The notes: generated from the sequence alone by a model not told the origin. A stretch of 64,000 nucleotides of DNA from Klebsiella variicola (GCF_000828055.2 NZ_CP010523.2:3410001-3474000); one strand, 5' to 3'; shown: positions 8,013 to 19,494, numbered from the stretch's first letter. Translations and numbers: made by a program.

Positions 8013-8402
8013 ATGAACTTTGGTGTTCGACTGCAACGAGTCTTAGATGAGATAGGAATGTCTCAATCAGAACTGGGGCGGAGGATCGGTGCGACATCCC
8101 AATCAGTGAATGGCTGGTGTCAGGCTGGAATCCTTCCCAGGAAAGAAATGCTTGAGCAACTTCCTGATATAACAGGAAAACCTTTGTATTGGTTTTTCAT
8201 GACAGATGAAGACGAAGAGACGCTGCAGCCGCCAAGATCGGAAGATATCTATGTCCTTACCCCGGAGACCAAAAAGCTCATAGAAATTTACGATCAGCTT
8301 CCTCAAGTGGAGCAAGAACGATTCGTCGGGTTAATGCAGTTAAGGCTGGAAGAACTCGATGCTTTCATGAACGAATATTTAATGAAACGAAAGAAAGACT
8401 AG
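8013..8402 (+). CDS. Phage repressor, short RacR-like HTH protein
   Basis: About 129 residues from ATG 8013, where a GGTGGA site has good spacing; ATG 8007 is an alternative. Residues about 10-60 form a Cro/CI helix-turn-helix (MSQSELGRRIGATSQSVNGW). There is no S24 peptidase domain, so unlike CI it should not self-cleave with RecA; induction must work differently. The C-terminus is a charged helix (PQVEQERFVGLMQLRLEEL). It is divergent from the YdaS-like gene and followed by a clear terminator. Size and partners match RacR-type repressors. Confidence 0.75.
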   Translation: MNFGVRLQRVLDEIGMSQSELGRRIGATSQSVNGWCQAGILPRKEMLEQLPDITGKPLYWFFMTDEDEETLQPPRSEDIYVLTPETKKLIEIYDQLPQVEQERFVGLMQLRLEELDAFMNEYLMKRKKD

Positions 8403-8429
8403 AACAGCCTTACCCGCCCCTTCATAAGC

Positions 8430-8451
8430 GCCGCCTTCGGGCGGTTTTTTT
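8430..8451 (+). terminator. Rho-independent terminator after the repressor gene
   Basis: CCGCC-TTCG-GGCGG tetraloop hairpin followed by seven T residues, 28 bases after the repressor stop codon. Confidence 0.85.
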
Positions 8452-8504
8452 GTGCCTGCTCCCCACCTCACATCCAATTCTGAAATTTAAATCATCAGTT
8501 TTAA

Positions 8505-8531
8505 TTGACAGATGTAGTTTATATCGATAAT
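8505..8531 (+). promoter_or_regulatory. Early rightward promoter candidate
   Basis: A perfect TTGACA at 8505-8510 is followed 15 bases later by GATAAT (8526-8531), with TAATAC overlapping at 17-base spacing. It points toward the small early genes and the RecE-like gene, and no other strong promoter is seen for that operon. The stretch 8532-8670 holds no gene I can support and may be its leader. Confidence 0.55.
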
Positions 8532-8670
8532 ACTATCTCCGTCCTATGACGTCATCGAGGCAGGAAGCCCACGAAGTAGCTGCCGGCGGCATACGAAACA
8601 CCGGATGAGATGACAGCAATATCAATCGCAGCAGGTTCAACGTTCGGCTGCCCGGCCTTAAGGGAAGGAA

Positions 8671-8799
8671 ATGAGTATGGATAAAGCATATGAAGACTAT
8701 TTTGAAAGCCTCTCTGAAGGTGAGGAGGCGCTGAGTTTCAGCGAGTTTACCGCGGCGCTTTCAGGTAAGCCGGCAGACTGCGCCTCTTCTGAAATGTAA
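8671..8799 (+). CDS. Small acidic phage protein, 42 aa
   Basis: Starts MSMDKAYEDYFESLSEGEEA and is strongly acidic. AAGGAA immediately precedes ATG 8671 and gives better spacing to ATG 8677. It lies at the head of the rightward early operon, downstream of the promoter candidate. I recognise it only as the kind of conserved micro-protein common in Klebsiella prophages; function unknown. Confidence 0.5.
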   Translation: MSMDKAYEDYFESLSEGEEALSFSEFTAALSGKPADCASSEM

Positions 8800-8852
8800 T
8801 GGAAATCCTGCGCGCTTCGTGGTGGTGAATTGCAGGGTGAAAAAGCTCAATC

Positions 8853-8969
8853 GTGAAGATCAGCGTCACGACACCACCGACGAAGCGCGTCGAAGTAGTG
8901 AAAATAAAAAATCAGGGTTTGCAATGCGGTGAATGCGGCTATGCGCACGCGACACAGTTAAAAAAGTAA
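8853..8969 (+). CDS. Small CxxC protein, 38 aa
   Basis: A GTG-started frame ending LQCGECGYAHATQLKK. The CxxC knuckle with a nearby His suggests a small metal-binding or nucleic-acid-binding peptide. The ribosome binding site (GGGTGA) is distant, so initiation is uncertain. It lies between two other micro-genes on the same strand. Confidence 0.45.
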   Translation: MKISVTTPPTKRVEVVKIKNQGLQCGECGYAHATQLKK

Positions 8970-9100
8970 ACATGGCGGTTATTCACACATTGTGGGGAAA
9001 AAGTTGTCGGCGGTAGTTGTTAACTGGCTGCCGTCACCGGGAGGCACCCGGCGCCGCATTGCAAAACCACATCCTAATACTGAGTTAACTGGAGATAACT

Positions 9101-9223
9101 ATGAAGGATTTTGCCCGAGTACCTACCGGGAACCAGGCGACCCGCCTGAACTGGTTCGAGGTGAGACTACGCCAGCTGTGTTACTTGCTGGCGCAGAAAG
9201 GAAACCCTGAGGCTGAGGCATGA
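9101..9223 (+). CDS. Small phage protein, 40 aa
   Basis: Begins MKDFARVPTGNQATRLNWFE with a GGAG site nine bases upstream. It ends in an ATGA overlap with the DUF1482 gene, so the two are translationally coupled. Basic and aromatic in composition, with no signal or membrane segment. Unknown early phage function; the longer out-of-frame ORF at 8992-9210 is a shadow. Confidence 0.6.
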   Translation: MKDFARVPTGNQATRLNWFEVRLRQLCYLLAQKGNPEAEA

Positions 9224-9414
9224 ATACCCTGTTTGCCCTTGTCATCAGCGTTTGTGCTCTCACTGGTGAATGCTCTGATGTTCTGATCGGTGTTTATCCA
9301 TCAGAGGCCAGTTGCAACAGCAACGCCGATGAACAAAAAGTACAGGGCCAGTGCCTCCCCTACCGAAATGCACAAAACATGGCTGACGACCAACAGCCTG
9401 CAGTGAGTTTTTGA
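9220..9414 (+). CDS. DUF1482 family protein
   Basis: 64 residues. The hydrophobic N-terminus MNTLFALVISVCALTGECSD and regularly spaced Cys residues (CSD, SCNSN, QCLPY) match DUF1482 proteins, which sit beside exonuclease genes in many lambdoid prophages. The N-terminus could be a signal peptide or single membrane segment, with disulfide-bonded residues behind it. The start overlaps the previous stop by ATGA. Function is not known. Confidence 0.75.
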   Translation: MNTLFALVISVCALTGECSDVLIGVYPSEASCNSNADEQKVQGQCLPYRNAQNMADDQQPAVSF

Positions 9415-9456
9415 ATCGAGTTTTGACCAATGGCCGTTACGGCCGGAGAAGTGATT

Positions 9457-9801
9457 ATGGAATTTGGAATGAAACGCGTTCTGGCATCTGTCCAGGCCGC
9501 CGCCACTTTGAATAAGCTCTATGACGGCTCGCCCGTTTCACTGACGGCCATCAGTAAAGAGTCAAAGCTGTCTACTTCATACCTTGAGCAGATCTTCAAA
9601 AAGCTGCGGGCGGGTAACCTGGTAATTTCACAGCGTGGCCCAGGTGGTGGTTATAGCCCCCGCGGCGATGACATCACCGTTACAGAAGTGATCACTGCGG
9701 TATCTAAACTGCCAGCCCATAAAACTTTTGAGCCTATCCTGCGAGCGCTTGACGACGTTCGCGTATCACAGCTGCTGCGGGGCGATTCGCCAGCCCCATA
9801 A
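9457..9801 (+). CDS. Rrf2-family transcriptional regulator (phage)
   Basis: 114 residues from ATG 9457 with GGAGAAG upstream; an in-frame ATG at 9430 follows the repeated CGAGTTTTGAC leader. The winged helix is clear: SLTAISKESKLSTSYLEQIFKKLRAGNLVISQRGPGGGY is a textbook Rrf2/IscR DNA-binding segment. The three Cys ligands that hold the Fe-S cluster in IscR are missing, so it cannot be an Fe-S sensor of that kind. It precedes the RecE-like gene and may tune the early operon or host genes. Confidence 0.8.
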   Translation: MEFGMKRVLASVQAAATLNKLYDGSPVSLTAISKESKLSTSYLEQIFKKLRAGNLVISQRGPGGGYSPRGDDITVTEVITAVSKLPAHKTFEPILRALDDVRVSQLLRGDSPAP

Positions 9802-9808
9802 AGCACAA

Positions 9809-9826
9809 AACCCGCGCAAGGCGGGT
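9809..9826 (+). other. Hairpin between the Rrf2 and RecE-like genes
   Basis: AACCCGC and GCGGGTT pair around a short loop just after the Rrf2 stop codon. There is no T-run, so it may be an RNA-stability or attenuation hairpin rather than a terminator. Confidence 0.4.
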
Positions 9827-9942
9827 TAAGTACCCGGTCAGCCGACCAAAGCTTTCCGGAATCGAGTTTTGACCAATGACCACCACCAGGGCGGCTGCCA
9901 TCAGCTGCCGGGTATCTTACAATCCAAAGGAGCCCAAACGCA

Positions 9943-12081
9943 ATGAACAACTACCCGTATCTCATTAAAGCGAAGGCAAAAGCAAACGAAGCGAAAAGTC
10001 TCTTCTGCTGGTTCTCTGCTAAATCCGATTCTCGCGCCGAGCGCAAAATCCTGGACATCCTGGAAGACGCTGAAATTAACGTTGGCCGCGGCGCCAGCCA
10101 TCAGCTGCCGATCCGCACCAACTGGCTCATCGTTGATGACTTACCGGAAGAAGGTGTACTGGATGACACCTGGTGCGATCGCTACGAGCTTGGTGGTGAA
10201 GACGGGCTGACATGGCAAAAAATCGTTGCGCCAGCGGCTGCTGAACCACAGCCCTCCAGTAAACCAGAAAACGATATCTCTCCTGCAAATAGCGATGAAG
10301 AGGACTATTCGAACAATGAAGAAGCACTCTTCAACCTGGCGGAAATGTCATTCCGCACGCAGCTGCTTGCCCAGTATATGGCCGACGAGCGCCACGTGTA
10401 TCACATTAGCATTCCTCATCGTAACCGCCTTTCAGCGATGGAAATGGATACGGATAATCACGGTGTGCAGAATCTGCTGCTGACGGCAGAAAATATTCCG
10501 GAGCTTAAAAAATATGATATGCCTGGCCTGTGGAAATTTACCAGTGCATTTAAGAGCGTATTTCCTGTGGGGAAACGCCATGAGCTCGGCAAGCAAATTC
10601 AGTTCGCCAAATTGTGGCTTGAAACGTCGCACATTGACCGCGGGATCCTTACAAAGGAATGGGCTGCTGGAAACTATATCACCTCAATAAACAAAACCGA
10701 TGCCGGCGCCAATGCTGGCGGCGGTAACAAAACTGACCGCAATCCGGATTATCAGCATTCGCTGGATACTCTGGATATAGAGATCGCTCTTGCAACGATG
10801 CCTATGGATTTTGACATCTATAATTTTCCGGCATCAGTCCACCGCCGCGCGAAGGAAATAGTACAGAAGAAAGAAAGTCCATTTAAAGAATGGTCTGCAG
10901 CATTACGGAGCACACCAGGCATCCTTGATTATTCCCGTGCAGCGATTTTTGCACTGATCAGGGAAGCATCCAGTGGAATAACTCCTTTTCCAGATCGGTT
11001 GCGTGGCTACATCAACGCGAATCTGACTGAACATAAGCATGATACCCCGAGCGCTGAGACGCTTACCAAGGCGGGACATATTCCATCTGCTGCAGTCACT
11101 CTGGATGCAACAAACCAAGTAATCGCCGGAGAGGATAGCAGCGCAAAACTGGAAACACTCTCCTCCGACATTAAAGCAGTTGGTGCCGAACTGGTAAAAG
11201 AGGCTCAAAAGCAACGTCCGGACGCTAATCAGGTTCTGGCCGCCGAGCGCGGCGAATATGTTGAAGGGGTTAGCGACCCTACGGATCCGAAGTGGGTAAC
11301 CGAAGACCTTACCAAGACCAGGCAGCCTGAAGTTTCAAAAATTGGGGACGGAGTATTTTCCATTGAAGGTCTTGTTGACGTTACGGGCAAGGTTAACCAA
11401 AAAGAAAAAACAGATGAAGTTGTTCATCAAACGGATTCTGTAGATATTGAATCCGGTCATCATAATAAGGAGGAAGATCAGCCAATTGATTATGTTCACG
11501 TTATGGTTGATCTGGAAACCATGGGTAAAAAACATAACGCCCCTATCGTCGCTATTGGTGCGGTTGTTTTTGACCCGGCAACCGGCTCTATTGGAGAAAG
11601 TTTCTATAAAGTCGTATGCCTTGAATCCTCCGTGAACTGGGGCGCCGTAATCGATCCATCTACTGTTATCTGGTGGCTTAAGCAGTCCTCCGAAGCACGC
11701 TCTGCGATCGTAAATGATGATGCTATCCCGTTGCAGGATGCATTACTCCAGTTCAGAGAATTTGTTTCTGATAATGTCGCTGGTGGGAGCAAAAAGGCGC
11801 AGGTATGGGGTAACGGTGCGTCATTCGACAACTCTATTCTGCGTTCTTCTTACGATTGCATTGCTGAAGATTATCCGTGGGAATACTGGAACGATCGGGA
11901 CGTACGAACAATGGTAGAGCTCGGCCAGGCCATTAGCTTCGACCCCAAAACAACGATCCCGTTTGAAGGGTCTCGTCACAATGCCCTCGCTGATGCTATT
12001 CATCAGGCCCGCTATGTATCAGCGGTCTGGCAGCGAATAATTGCCGGCAATCAGGTGCTGCAAAAATTGATGCAAAACTGA
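9943..12081 (+). CDS. RecE-like N-terminal region fused to DEDDh 3'-5' exonuclease
   Basis: 712 residues, ATG 9943 with AAAGGAG upstream. Residues 1-450 follow the long non-catalytic part of Rac RecE (exonuclease VIII): DLPEEGVLDDTWCDRYEL, RGILTKEWAAGN, GANAGGGNKTDR and ERGEYVEGVSDPTDPKWV all have RecE counterparts. Instead of the RecE nuclease, residues about 510-700 hold a DEDDh exonuclease: VMVDLETMG, WGNGASFDN, and HNALADAIHQAR with the final His and Asp. It probably acts in phage recombination or DNA processing. No RecT-type annealing gene is visible nearby. It heads the group leading to excisionase and integrase. Confidence 0.8.
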   Translation: MNNYPYLIKAKAKANEAKSLFCWFSAKSDSRAERKILDILEDAEINVGRGASHQLPIRTNWLIVDDLPEEGVLDDTWCDRYELGGEDGLTWQKIVAPAAAEPQPSSKPENDISPANSDEEDYSNNEEALFNLAEMSFRTQLLAQYMADERHVYHISIPHRNRLSAMEMDTDNHGVQNLLLTAENIPELKKYDMPGLWKFTSAFKSVFPVGKRHELGKQIQFAKLWLETSHIDRGILTKEWAAGNYITSINKTDAGANAGGGNKTDRNPDYQHSLDTLDIEIALATMPMDFDIYNFPASVHRRAKEIVQKKESPFKEWSAALRSTPGILDYSRAAIFALIREASSGITPFPDRLRGYINANLTEHKHDTPSAETLTKAGHIPSAAVTLDATNQVIAGEDSSAKLETLSSDIKAVGAELVKEAQKQRPDANQVLAAERGEYVEGVSDPTDPKWVTEDLTKTRQPEVSKIGDGVFSIEGLVDVTGKVNQKEKTDEVVHQTDSVDIESGHHNKEEDQPIDYVHVMVDLETMGKKHNAPIVAIGAVVFDPATGSIGESFYKVVCLESSVNWGAVIDPSTVIWWLKQSSEARSAIVNDDAIPLQDALLQFREFVSDNVAGGSKKAQVWGNGASFDNSILRSSYDCIAEDYPWEYWNDRDVRTMVELGQAISFDPKTTIPFEGSRHNALADAIHQARYVSAVWQRIIAGNQVLQKLMQN

Positions 12082-12133
12082 TTTTGTATTTTCAGATACT
12101 GGCCCAGCAATGGGCCATGATGAGGTAAAACAT

Positions 12134-12379
12134 ATGCTCCAGATGTTAACCCTTGAAGAGTGGGCAAACGAGAAATACAGAAGCAATCCTCCAAGTGTTT
12201 CCACTCTCAGGAATTATGCTAAACAGAATATGTTTTCTCCCCCAGCCAAAAAAGAAGGTCGATTCTGGCGCGTCAGGGAGGATGCTGAGTTGGTCGGTAC
12301 ATTGACCACTCCTGTAGTAAAGAAAAGCGACCCTGTTCTTTTGCAGAGGATTTTGAACGATGGCTGCCAGACCACGTAA
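12134..12379 (+). CDS. xis: Excisionase-like protein
   Basis: 81 residues from ATG 12134 with GAGG upstream. MLTLEEWANEKY followed by SVSTLRNYAKQNMFSPPAKKEGRFWRV is the winged-helix pattern of lambdoid excisionases, which bend attachment-site DNA and steer integrase to excision. The gene overlaps the integrase start by 20 bases, the usual xis-int arrangement. Confidence 0.8.
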   Translation: MLQMLTLEEWANEKYRSNPPSVSTLRNYAKQNMFSPPAKKEGRFWRVREDAELVGTLTTPVVKKSDPVLLQRILNDGCQTT

Positions 12380-13487
12380 AAATAATATATCTATTCCAAA
12401 TTTATACCCGCTCTTCAGCAGAAAGGTTAATAAAGTATACTGGCGTTATAAGCACCCGATAACTGGTAAGTTTCATAGTCTAGGAACAGACGAAGCAGAG
12501 GCCACGGCAATAGCTATTGAAGCAAATAAAAGACTGGCGGAACAACAAACCCGCCAGATAATGGCAATCACTGACAGAATTTCCACCAACTCAGGAAAAT
12601 CAATATCAACTAACACCTGGCTTGAACGTTACTGGAAGATTCAGCAGGAAAGATTGAAGTCCGGAGATATTAAAGAAAACACTATCAAACAAAAAGCAAA
12701 ACCAGTATCTCTGCTTAAGGAACGGGTAGGAATGAAATTAATATCCGCTGTCAATGTTCGAGATGTTGCGCAAATTCTTGATGAATATTTAGCGGAGGGA
12801 CAACCCAGAATGGCTCAGGTCATTCGCTCTGTCCTAATAGATGTTTTTAAAGAAGCTCAGCATGCGGGAGAAGTACCTCCTGGTTATAACCCTGCACTAG
12901 CAACTAAACAACCTCGTAGAAAGATCACTCGCCAGCGCCTCACTCTTGAGGAATGGCAAAAGATTTTTGATATAGCCGATGAAAATCACAAATACATGGG
13001 GAACGCCATGCTTTTAGCCATAGTAACAGGACAGCGACTAGGTGATATATCCCGTATGAAATTCTCGGACATCTGGGACGATCATCTACACGTTGAGCAA
13101 GAGAAAACCGGAAGCAAAATCGCTATACCATTGGCTCTGCGTTGCAACGCAATCAACTGGAGCCTCCGAGATGTAATCAGTCGTTGCCGGGATTATGCAG
13201 TAAGCCCTTATTTGGTTCATTTCTTTAGAACCACCTCACAGGCTGAGCGAGGAGCACAGGTGAAACCCAGAACACTGACCATGAATTTCAGCAAGGCAAG
13301 AGACAGTGCAGATATTGACTGGGGACAAGGTACACCGGCAACTTTCCATGAACAAAGATCGCTTTCCGAGCGGTTATATAAAGCCCAAGGTATAAACACG
13401 AAAGATTTACTTGGACATAAAACTCAACAACAAACGGATAGGTACCATGATGATCGTGGGAAGGGGTGGACAACGGTGGCCTTGTGA
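12360..13487 (+). CDS. int: Tyrosine integrase, icd-targeting type
   Basis: 375 residues. The catalytic domain shows the Arg in TGQRLGDISRMKFSDI, HEQRSLSERLY (HxxR) and LLGHKTQQQTDRYHDD with the His and nucleophile Tyr. The N-terminal half holds the arm-binding and core-binding domains. The gene points at icd and ends 118 bases from its stop, as in phage 21 and e14. The segment is AT-rich relative to host genes, which fits transfer. Confidence 0.9.
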   Translation: MAARPRKNNISIPNLYPLFSRKVNKVYWRYKHPITGKFHSLGTDEAEATAIAIEANKRLAEQQTRQIMAITDRISTNSGKSISTNTWLERYWKIQQERLKSGDIKENTIKQKAKPVSLLKERVGMKLISAVNVRDVAQILDEYLAEGQPRMAQVIRSVLIDVFKEAQHAGEVPPGYNPALATKQPRRKITRQRLTLEEWQKIFDIADENHKYMGNAMLLAIVTGQRLGDISRMKFSDIWDDHLHVEQEKTGSKIAIPLALRCNAINWSLRDVISRCRDYAVSPYLVHFFRTTSQAERGAQVKPRTLTMNFSKARDSADIDWGQGTPATFHEQRSLSERLYKAQGINTKDLLGHKTQQQTDRYHDDRGKGWTTVAL

Positions 13488-13555
13488 GGTTTTTCGGGAG
13501 GGGTTTTGATAACTTGTTTTGATAAAATTTTGATAACCGTTCGAAAACTAATAAT

Positions 13556-13585
13556 AAAAACGGGAACCACCAGGTTCCCGTTCTG
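13556..13585 (-). terminator. icd terminator
   Basis: CGGGAACC/GGTTCCCG hairpin, read on the minus strand with TTTTTATTA behind it. It lies 20 bases past the icd stop and may also stop integrase transcripts. Confidence 0.8.
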
Positions 13586-13604
13586 ACATAATCTGGGGGC
13601 CAGA

Positions 13605-14855
13605 TTACATGTTCGCGATAATCGCGTCGCCAAACTCTGAACATTTCAGCAGTTTAGCGCCTTCCATCAGACGTTCAAAGTCATAGGTCACGGTCTTGGC
13701 GGCGATAGCGCCTTCCATGCCTTTGACGATCAGGTCTGCGGCTTCGAACCACTGCATGTGGCGCAGCATCATCTCTGCGGATAGGATGATGGAGCCCGGG
13801 TTCACTTTGTCCTGGCCGGCATACTTCGGCGCAGTACCGTGAGTCGCTTCGAACAGCGCGCACTCGTCACCGATGTTGGCGCCCGGGGCGATACCGATAC
13901 CGCCAACCTGTGCCGCCAGCGCGTCAGAGATGTAGTCGCCGTTCAGGTTCATACAGGCGATAACGTCGTATTCCGCCGGACGCAGCAGGATCTGCTGCAG
14001 GAACGCATCGGCGATCACGTCTTTCACCACGATCTCTTTACCGGTGTTCGGGTTCTTGATTTTCACCCACGGGCCGCCGTCGATCAGCTCGCCGCCGAAC
14101 TCTTCGCGAGCCAGCTGGTAGCCCCAGTCTTTGAACGCGCCTTCGGTGAACTTCATGATGTTGCCTTTGTGCACCAGGGTGAGGGAATCACGATCGTTGG
14201 TGATCGCGTATTCAATCGCGGCGCGAACCAGGCGTTTGGTGCCTTCTTCAGAGCACGGCTTGATGCCGATACCGCAATGTTCCGGGAAGCGAATTTTCTT
14301 CACGCCCATCTCATCGCGCAGGAATTTGATGACTTTGTCTGCTTCAGCAGAGTCGGCTTTCCACTCGATACCGGCATAGATATCTTCTGAGTTTTCACGG
14401 AAGATAACCATATCGGTCAGTTCAGGGTGCTTAACCGGGCTCGGGGTGCCCTGGTAGTAACGTACCGGACGCAGGCAGACGTAGAGGTCCAGCTCCTGGC
14501 GCAGCGCCACGTTCAGAGAACGGATGCCGCCGCCGACTGGGGTGGTCAGAGGACCTTTGATAGCAACGCGGTAGTCACGAATCAGATCGAGGGTTTCAGC
14601 TGGCAGCCAGACATCCTGGCCATAGACTTGGGTCGATTTTTCACCGGTGTAAACTTCCATCCAGGAAATTTTACGCTCGCCCTTATAGGCTTTCTCAACG
14701 GCGGCATCAACCACTTTCAGCATCGCTGGGGTAACGTCAACGCCGATACCGTCGCCTTCAATGAACGGGATAATCGGATTGTGAGGGACGTTCAGTTTGC
14801 CGTTTTGCAGGGTGATTTTTTGACCTTCCGCCGGAACTACTACTTTGCTTTCCAT
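13605..14855 (-). CDS. icd: Isocitrate dehydrogenase (NADP)
   Basis: 416 residues, the E. coli length, from ATG 14855 with AGGAGAGG upstream. It oxidatively decarboxylates isocitrate to 2-oxoglutarate in the TCA cycle. Visible hallmarks are the phosphorylatable Ser in [13 protein letters not shown], the NADP and metal segment [20 protein letters not shown], and [18 protein letters not shown]. The 3' end adjoins the integrase, so it is the presumed attachment site. The reading frame stays intact to ...GDAIIANM, meaning the element restored the coding end on insertion. Confidence 0.98.
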   Translation of the reverse strand: MESKVVVPAEGQKITLQNGKLNVPHNPIIPFIEGDGIGVDVTPAMLKVVDAAVEKAYKGERKISWMEVYTGEKSTQVYGQDVWLPAETLDLIRDYRVAIKGPLTTPVGGGIRSLNVALRQELDLYVCLRPVRYYQGTPSPVKHPELTDMVIFRENSEDIYAGIEWKADSAEADKVIKFLRDEMGVKKIRFPEHCGIGIKPCSEEGTKRLVRAAIEYAITNDRDSLTLVHKGNIMKFTEGAFKDWGYQLAREEFGGELIDGGPWVKIKNPNTGKEIVVKDVIADAFLQQILLRPAEYDVIACMNLNGDYISDALAAQVGGIGIAPGANIGDECALFEATHGTAPKYAGQDKVNPGSIILSAEMMLRHMQWFEAADLIVKGMEGAIAAKTVTYDFERLMEGAKLLKCSEFGDAIIANM

Positions 14856-15091
14856 TAACCTCTCCTTCGAGCGCTTCTGGTTCTGCTCTTCCCTCTTCAC
14901 GCGAGCCTGGTGTTGGCTGAGTCGGCCAGCTCCAGCGTACCGGGTTTTCCCGCTAAGCGGAGCTATCGCGTCCGTGTCGCCTTCCTGCCTGTAGTGCGAA
15001 TCGGTTTGAGCAATTTTTTGTTAATAATTTGTAATGAGCATGTCAATACTACCTGAATGTTTGCGTCCATGAAAGGCATTCGTAATTAGGC

Positions 15092-15097
15092 TATAAT
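15092..15097 (+). promoter_or_regulatory. -10 element of rluE
   Basis: A perfect TATAAT lies at the edge of the upstream in-frame ATG at 15096. If used, transcription begins after that codon, which favours the start at 15126. Confidence 0.5.
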
Positions 15098-15125
15098 GCG
15101 GCAATTGATAGAGCCTGAAAATACC

Positions 15126-15746
15126 ATGCAGAAAACTTCATTTAGAAAACATCGCGTTGAGCGATTCAGCACACAACAAGTCACCAGACAACGTAAAGAA
15201 CGCCAGCCAAAAACTGTGATCTTGTTCAATAAACCCTATGATGTGTTGCCGCAATTTACCGACGAAGCCGGGCGCAGCACGCTGAAAGATTTTATCCCCG
15301 TGGCGGGCGTCTACGCCGCCGGTCGTCTTGACCGCGACAGCGAAGGGCTGCTGGTGCTGACCAACGATGGCGCGCTGCAGGCGAAGCTAACCCAGCCGGG
15401 TAAACGCACCGGCAAGATTTACTACGTCCAGGTGGAAGGCGAACCCACCGCCGAGGCGCTGGCCGCGCTACGCGACGGCGTCACGCTCAACGATGGCCCC
15501 ACCCTGCCTGCAGGCGTGGAAGTGGTGGAGGAGCCCGCGTGGCTGTGGCCGCGCAACCCGCCTATTCGCGAGCGCAAATCGATCCCCACCCGCTGGCTGA
15601 AAATCACCCTTTACGAGGGACGTAACCGCCAGGTGCGCCGGATGACCGCCCACGTCGGCTTCCCCACCCTGCGTCTGATCCGCTACGCCATGGGCGGCTA
15701 TACGCTTGACGGGCTGGCCAACGGCGAATGGCGTAAAGCCGAATAA
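15126..15746 (+). CDS. rluE: 23S rRNA pseudouridine(2457) synthase
   Basis: 206 residues from ATG 15126; the in-frame ATG at 15096 gives 216, the length used for E. coli RluE, but it overlaps a perfect -10. Converts U2457 of 23S rRNA to pseudouridine. The catalytic Asp is in [17 protein letters not shown], and [20 protein letters not shown] is the conserved RsuA-family end. There is no N-terminal S4 domain, as is normal for RluE. It precedes nudJ by 16 bases, probably in one operon. Confidence 0.95.
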   Translation: MQKTSFRKHRVERFSTQQVTRQRKERQPKTVILFNKPYDVLPQFTDEAGRSTLKDFIPVAGVYAAGRLDRDSEGLLVLTNDGALQAKLTQPGKRTGKIYYVQVEGEPTAEALAALRDGVTLNDGPTLPAGVEVVEEPAWLWPRNPPIRERKSIPTRWLKITLYEGRNRQVRRMTAHVGFPTLRLIRYAMGGYTLDGLANGEWRKAE

Positions 15747-15762
15747 CTAGAAAGGAAAAGCG

Positions 15763-17384
<1,622 letters not shown>

Positions 17385-17438
17385 ACGCGCGTTATTTCCG
17401 TCGGGACGAACCGCCCCGACGGCTGACAAGGAGTATGT

Positions 17439-18080
17439 GTGGCGAAGAATTACTATGACATCACGCTGGCGCTGGCTGGCGTTTGCCAGGCGGCACGACT
17501 GGTTCAGCAACTGGCGCATCAGGGACATTGCGACAGCGATGCCCTGCATGTGTCGCTGAACAGCATCATCGACCTCGATCCCGAGTCGACGCTGGCGGTG
17601 TTCGGTGGCAGTGAAGCCAATCTTCGCCTCGGCCTTGAAACGCTGCTCGGGGTGCTCAATACCAGCAGCCGTCAGGGCCTCAATGCTGAACTGACGCGCT
17701 ATACCCTGAGCCTGATGGTGCTGGAGCGCAAGCTCGCCGCCAGTAAAGGGGCGATGGACACGCTCGGCAACCGCATCGCCGGCCTGCACCGTCAACTGGA
17801 ACACTTTGACCTGCAGTCCGAAACGCTGCTCAGCGCCATGGCAGGCATCTATGTTGACGTGATAAGCCCGCTGGGGCCGCGTATTCAGGTGACCGGCTCC
17901 CCTGCCGTGCTGCAAAGCCCGCAGGTGCAGGCGAAAGTTCGCTCAGCGCTGCTGGCGGGTATTCGCGCCGCGGTGCTCTGGCATCAGGTGGGCGGCGGAC
18001 GTCTGCAGCTTATGTTTTCCCGTAATCGTCTGGTTAACCAGGCAAAGCAAATTCTTGCTCATTTAACCCCGGAGTTGTGA
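17439..18080 (+). CDS. hflD: High frequency lysogenization protein HflD
   Basis: 213 residues from a GTG start with AAGGAG upstream. An all-helical peripheral membrane protein; in E. coli it binds lambda CII and lowers lysogeny. It follows mnmA by 54 bases and leads directly into purB (3-base gap), as in E. coli. Confidence 0.95.
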   Translation: MAKNYYDITLALAGVCQAARLVQQLAHQGHCDSDALHVSLNSIIDLDPESTLAVFGGSEANLRLGLETLLGVLNTSSRQGLNAELTRYTLSLMVLERKLAASKGAMDTLGNRIAGLHRQLEHFDLQSETLLSAMAGIYVDVISPLGPRIQVTGSPAVLQSPQVQAKVRSALLAGIRAAVLWHQVGGGRLQLMFSRNRLVNQAKQILAHLTPEL

Positions 18081-19454
<1,374 letters not shown>

Positions 19455-19461
19455 TCGCCCA

Positions 19462-19494
19462 GCCCCTCTTTCCGGCGGAAAGAGGGGCGTTTTG
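19462..19494 (+). terminator. purB terminator
   Basis: A 12-base perfect stem (GCCCCTCTTTCC with its complement, three-base loop) followed by TTTT, eight bases after the purB stop. Confidence 0.9.

Larger units (their letters stand above)
1..13604. mobile_element. Partial icd-linked lambdoid prophage (or remnant)
   Basis: A tyrosine integrase gene ends 118 bases from the icd stop codon, the arrangement of phage 21 and e14, which insert in the 3' end of icd. Leftward follow excisionase, recombination protein, small early genes, a repressor/Cro switch and O/P-type replication genes. No antitermination, lysis, head or tail genes are visible. The replication genes are followed by an EAL protein, a YncE-like protein and a small SOS module. 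I could not find a second copy of the icd 3' end, so the far attachment site is presumably left of the window, or the element is decayed. Whether 1-5.1 kb belongs to the same element is inference. Confidence 0.75.

Noticed and set aside
8992..9210. 72-codon plus-strand frame in the early phage region
   Set aside because: No ribosome binding site at its GTG, and it overlaps the better-supported 40-codon gene at 9101-9223 that is coupled to the DUF1482 gene.
1..13600. Integrative conjugative element or pathogenicity island
   Set aside because: No conjugation, relaxase, tRNA target or toxin genes; the gene order is that of a lambdoid prophage at icd.
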